Shown here one piece after another: positions 60,183 through 64,000 of a DNA stretch of 64,000 nt; positions within the stretch are counted from its first letter, which is position 1, and each line of letters begins with the position of its first letter. The DNA is from Heliocidaris erythrogramma. Lineage: Eukaryota > Echinodermata > Echinoidea > Camarodonta > Echinometridae. A program made the translations under genes and the position numbers. Location: the NCBI GenBank assembly GCA_025617745.1, contig CM046853.1, forward strand, positions 6,258,873 to 6,322,872, in the 5' to 3' direction. The notes beneath the pieces were generated by a model. It saw nothing but the letters and a program-made list of their open reading frames with translations, did not search any database and was not told where the DNA came from.

Positions 60183-62380
60183 CTAAGCAAAAAAGAGAAA
60201 AAATAAAGATATATTAACACCTGTTGTGTGGGTAAACACCCCCTCCTTGGAAGCAAGATTCGCTTGTTCACCCCCCCCCTCCCTGAAATTAAATCCTAGC
60301 TACGCGGCTGTGATTACATGTAGGGATTCTTGTTAATATCATACAACAAAGTGCCAAATCTTTGAGGCAATAATTATGAGGGCAATTGATATTAACATTC
60401 TCGCTATTAAAAAAAATATTTTCAAATCGGTTCTTGGTTCTATCATGGTTTGGGAATAAACTTACTCATGACTATTCTTACTACAGACAGGCTAAACACA
60501 AAGTTAAGTGGGTGGGGGGGGGGGTGCGTGTGTGTGTGTGTATGTGTGGGTGTGTGTGTGTATGTTTTAAAAATCCTTTTGCCTTGAATTTTCTTGAAAG
60601 GTATTACCCATTCTCCAGTTTTGACCTTTAGCCTATCATGGTTTCGACCGAGCAGAAATAAAAAGAAAAAATAACGAATGCAATTGCTTTTAACATGGTC
60701 ATCTTCGCAGGAGCGTGAAAGAGAATACGTGATAGCAATGTCGATTGGGGCTTGAATTATCACTCATGATAAATTCAAGACACTTGCATAAAATATTATT
60801 TATGTGGTTATGCGTTGATATTACATGTTCAGCGTTAATTCAGCGTCATGATTGAATGGTTAGTGAATATTTTTTTATTTCCTTAATCTTGCTTTTAAAA
60901 TTATCGGCCTTTTGACCTCTTACGCATCTATAATTTTTCACCTATATGCTTATCATACTAAGACAACTCATCAATCATGTCGAATGGTATTGCTTATTTC
61001 ACCAATGCAAAAACAGCCTAATTGTAGATTTAAGAATAGAACCGCTATTCAGGGAGGTGTATCTCTGGTATTGTATCGGGAAGTTATTACAAGCTTGGAG
61101 TCATTCACCTTGATGTCGTGGGATTCAATCATTTCAATAGGAATCAAAGAAATACTTGTTTTCCCCCAGCCGGCTTGCTTACACCTAAACCGGGGAAAAG
61201 TCTAAAATGACGTCACGTGTAAATGATGGATACCCCGATTGCTGCTAGCTCGAAAGAGCAGACGCAAAAACGTAAAGGTTTTGGTGACGTCAAAAATCCT
61301 TTTGGTGTCAACGTACCATCTATATGTATATATAAATATATATCATAGTTCTTTGTATGAAACACACGCTGATTTATCACAGCTCGTTTTGCAATCGGCG
61401 AATACCTAACCCAACGGGAGTTTAATTGCCTTGTTGAATTCAAGTTGAAAATGGTCACCATCCAGAATCTCTTGCGAAGAATTAACCTTTTATGTAGTAA
61501 TTAAGTTTATTGAAGTCTAATTTCGGCAATCACTTATATTCCCTGATAGAGTAATTGAGGATAATTCGTCATGTTTTAATGCGGTCGTTAAATAACGTGA
61601 AGGTATTTGATTCTGGATAACCTTCTGAAAAGCATTGTGAAATGGGGGGGGGGGGGGGGGGGGCTTTTCTAGGGCAGTTTCTCTTTCAAACTTGCCTGCC
61701 ATATTACAAAAGCATCAGTCAAGGTACTTGGAATGATTCAAATCTTATACATTAAGTCTTATGCCATTAGCATGACTTGTAATCTCTAAGGGGTCATGAT
61801 TATTTTTTTTGGGCAGTATATAGCATTCGAAAGACCGCATATAGGTATAGGGAAATCCCACACCTATATTTCCATGTACATAAGCGGATCGGGAAGGGGG
61901 TGGGTGGCGAAGAGGCCGCTTGTATTTTTTCTCCGAAACCCGTAATGTTCATGTTATTGAATTTATTTTGATTGACTTGCATCCATTTGTAAATTAGAAT
62001 TAAATGATGTAATCCTTACTACACCAAACAGTCTTAGCTGGGATTGAGCGGATAAAACGATTGCGTCAGAACATTTTTATGATTGTGCATAGTATCTCTC
62101 AATTTTTTCTAACATCGAAACCAATTAAATGTACATCCATTCAGTTAATGAATACCCCTTCGTTTATCAAATATAAGCAGGTTTCTGAAATCATATCAGA
62201 ATCAGAAAATCCCAGGGGCTGGTTGTAATTTAGAAACGCACTTACCTGCGTAAATGCCGGCGAACGCTATTTTAGGCACATACCAAATTTAGCTTCATGG
62301 CCTTGATGGTAATATTAACAGTGTGTATAATTGAAGCGTTATTTATTGACGTAAATGAATGTTTACCCATCAATATATAC
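60183..62380 (-). other. NOX5 intron, 2198 bp, inside an EF-hand loop
   Basis: Phase-1 intron with donor GCAG/GTATAT. Holds G11 with (GT)n at 60514-60560, a C9 run at 60271-60279 and G20 at 61644-61663. No mobile element seen. Confidence 0.6.
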
Positions 62381-62443
62381 CTGCATCATCTAACACGAAA
62401 AAGACAAAATGAAAAATATACTCCTTTCGGATTGGAGACTGGT
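62381..62443 (-). CDS. NOX5: NOX5 exon: EF-hand 3, first half (upstream edge approximate)
   Basis: Reads QSPIRKEYIFHFVFFVLDDA and ends with one base of a Gly codon before the donor GTATAT. Joined to the next exon it gives an EF loop D-D-A-G-N-G-A-I-D-H-E-E: Asp at position 1, Glu at 12 and Gly at 6, but Ala at position 3 where Asp is usual. SPxxKxxxxFxF aligns with human GSPMDKLKFLFQVYD. The acceptor is either TCATAAG (exon from 62443) or AAGACCAG (from 62438); neither has a strong pyrimidine tract. Phase and homology make it likely, but it is the least certain exon. Confidence 0.68.
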
Positions 62444-64000
62444 CTTATGAAGTGCTTTCAAATAACCTAAATACTTTTTACGTGGTTTTGTGGATTTACA
62501 GAAAATCCTGGATTACATTTGAACGTTAGGTCTATATAGGTTCCCAAATTTACGGTCATGCCTATGCCATGTATGGGGATTTCTGACTTGTTTTATAGAA
62601 TCGCTTTTAATGTTTTTCTCTAATTTTCATAATTATAAGGACGCTCAGATACATTAACATCACTCCCACGTCCTACATTATTGCAACATTTTAGCTGTTA
62701 TTCTTTTTATTTTGATTGACTTTAGCCCATGCACTATATACTTTCTGTAGATTTTATGAGTAGGCCTATATTTTATGTGTGTATTTGGTGAATGCTGTGT
62801 TAACACAGCAGAAACCTGAAGAAAACTGGGCAAAGTATAGACATTGAAACAGATAGTTTAACTGCCATCTTATAAGTATTCATTAAGCTTATATGATATA
62901 TGTTTTGAATAGTAATTGCGTTCTACAAAAGAGAAATCTTCAAAATATTTAGATTACGCGAATTTTGAAGTGATCTTCAGGAGAAACGATTTTTTCTTCT
63001 TCATGACTGTATGTAAAACAGCCCTATACACAGGCTATTATCAGTCAGATCACATCAGCACTATTGAACTAAATGCACGTTCACTTTGTCAGTTTTGCTC
63101 TCTCTACATGAGGTCTTCAAGTAGTTTTCAAACGCATTAAATTCTAGAACATGACTGAAGTAAAAACTGATCTATTTCATGACCTACTTTTTCTCTTTCC
63201 CTTTCACTTCTCCCGTCTGCGCTAGACACTTGCGCTCGGAACGCGAGAAACCGGAAAATGGCCAAGACAAGTACACCGACATCCAAACAAAAATCTTCTA
63301 GAACGTGCTAAAGGATCTGTCTTACATTTACTGTGAAGAAAAAGCATCATTCGATTGTACATGTATTAGTGTAATAATCTACTTGGATAGAGTACACTGC
63401 AGTACGTTTCGATGTAAAAGAAGAAAGCGATACTTATAGACTCTAAGGCAAATCGTTACATGATATGCTTGTAAAAAGTCGCGAGCCAGCAGCACTATAA
63501 AATGTTTCCTCACATACCACCTGATTCCAGCATATCGCAAAGTGTGAAAACGTAGTTCGCGGCAATTATTTGCTAAGCTTTGATTTAGGGGAGCCAATAA
63601 GAAGCCGACACGGTGTTCAAGATGTAAAGCATGGTTAGAGCCTAGTCGGGCTTCCCCTTATCAACAACCCTCAATCGATATCAGCGGTCGATCATTTTGC
63701 ATTTCATATTTGCCGATCGTGCGTTCGATCGTCAACGAGTAGTGAGTAAAAATTCCCACAGCATAATTCTGTCTGATATTTCTCCCTCCAGAAATAGAAT
63801 GAATTAGAATCTGGAAGAAATCATTCTCATTGCCGCTTTTGTTTATGAATATTGATCATAACAATATTCATGGAGATGAGTAAGAAAAGAAATGACTGTA
63901 TTGTATCGTGACGGTCAAGATTCACTGATTTCCTTTTCTGCTTAGCGACAAATTTCAAACCAAGCTCCATCAATGAACATTTATAAAAGAGCATCTTAGA
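62444..64000. other. Stretch upstream of the last recognised NOX5 exon
   Basis: Probably NOX5 intron. I searched the minus strand for the second EF-hand (FDxDxSGxI-type) and did not find it. No repeat or gene supported. Confidence 0.45.

Larger units (their letters stand above)
15072..62443 (-). other. NOX5: NADPH oxidase 5 (NOX5) gene, 12 exons seen, 5' end missing
   Basis: NOX5 is a calcium-activated membrane oxidase that passes electrons from NADPH through FAD and two haems across the membrane to oxygen, making superoxide. It works without the p22phox/p47phox partners. The exons in transcript order (high to low coordinates) join with matching phases. They give EF-hand 3, EF-hand 4, helices TM1-6, the FAD motif HPFTISSAPE, the NADPH motif GAGIGVTPFASIL and the C-terminal VFFCGSP..ENF, with no frame break. 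Haem-ligand spacing is normal: two His 14 apart in TM3 and two His 13 apart in TM5. About 733 codons are visible; human NOX5 is about 765 including its N-terminus. Exons for the first two EF-hands were not found up to 64000. One difference from human is a long acidic insert between the FAD and NADPH sites. Confidence 0.95.

Noticed and set aside
61317-61360. Possible NOX5 exon reading YIHIDG before a GTACGT donor
   Set aside because: The frame runs through an AT-rich low-complexity stretch and puts His at loop position 1. Kept only as a conceivable alternative exon.
62246-62266. Possible NOX5 mini-exon reading FAGIYAG before a GTAAGT donor
   Set aside because: Donor and phase fit, but it lacks the Asp residues needed at the start of the EF-hand loop, and the exon at 62381 fits better.
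1-64000. CRISPR arrays, bacterial operons, riboswitches
   Set aside because: The DNA is eukaryotic with spliced genes; no regularly spaced identical repeats of that kind were seen.

Overview
This is animal nuclear DNA: AT-rich, with long introns, many microsatellites, and hairpin-type transposon remnants. The repeat types and the two gene families suggest a marine invertebrate deuterostome, most likely an echinoderm. That placement is inference; nothing in the window names the species.

Two protein-coding genes can be supported. At 1-503 (+) lies the 3' end of a Ras-like small GTPase of the RERG/RASL11 group, which lacks a CAAX tail. From about 62.4 kb down to 15.1 kb on the minus strand lies most of a NADPH oxidase 5 (NOX5) gene. 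I could place twelve exons with matching splice phases, giving about 733 codons. They run from the third EF-hand through the fourth EF-hand, six membrane helices with the haem histidines, the FAD site and the NADPH site to the conserved C-terminal ENF stop. The first exons (N-terminus and first two EF-hands) were not found and probably lie beyond 64 kb. About 2.2 kb of coding sequence is spread over about 47 kb.

The 0.5-15.1 kb stretch between the two genes holds no protein gene I can support. It holds a 277-bp tandem satellite (2.0-2.8 kb), a cluster of TCCGAGGAC words (3.6-3.7 kb), three copies of a tRNA-Arg(TCT)-like cloverleaf inside longer repeats (5.4, 14.3 and 14.5 kb, the last two as an inverted pair), a 53-bp perfect palindrome (6.4 kb) and a long trinucleotide-repeat field (10-11 kb).

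The NOX5 introns are rich in mobile elements. They hold hairpin MITEs (18.4, 22.1, 28.8, 52.9 and 54.1 kb), a perfect 168-bp inverted repeat (29.5-29.9 kb), a non-autonomous hAT element with an 8-bp target duplication (32.9-33.6 kb), a TA-flanked element with palindromic subrepeats (39.9-40.9 kb), a tRNA-derived SINE (52.5 kb) and a decayed LINE interrupted by one MITE (53.4-55.0 kb). Poly-G/poly-C runs are oriented one way throughout the gene: always C-rich in the NOX5 pre-mRNA.
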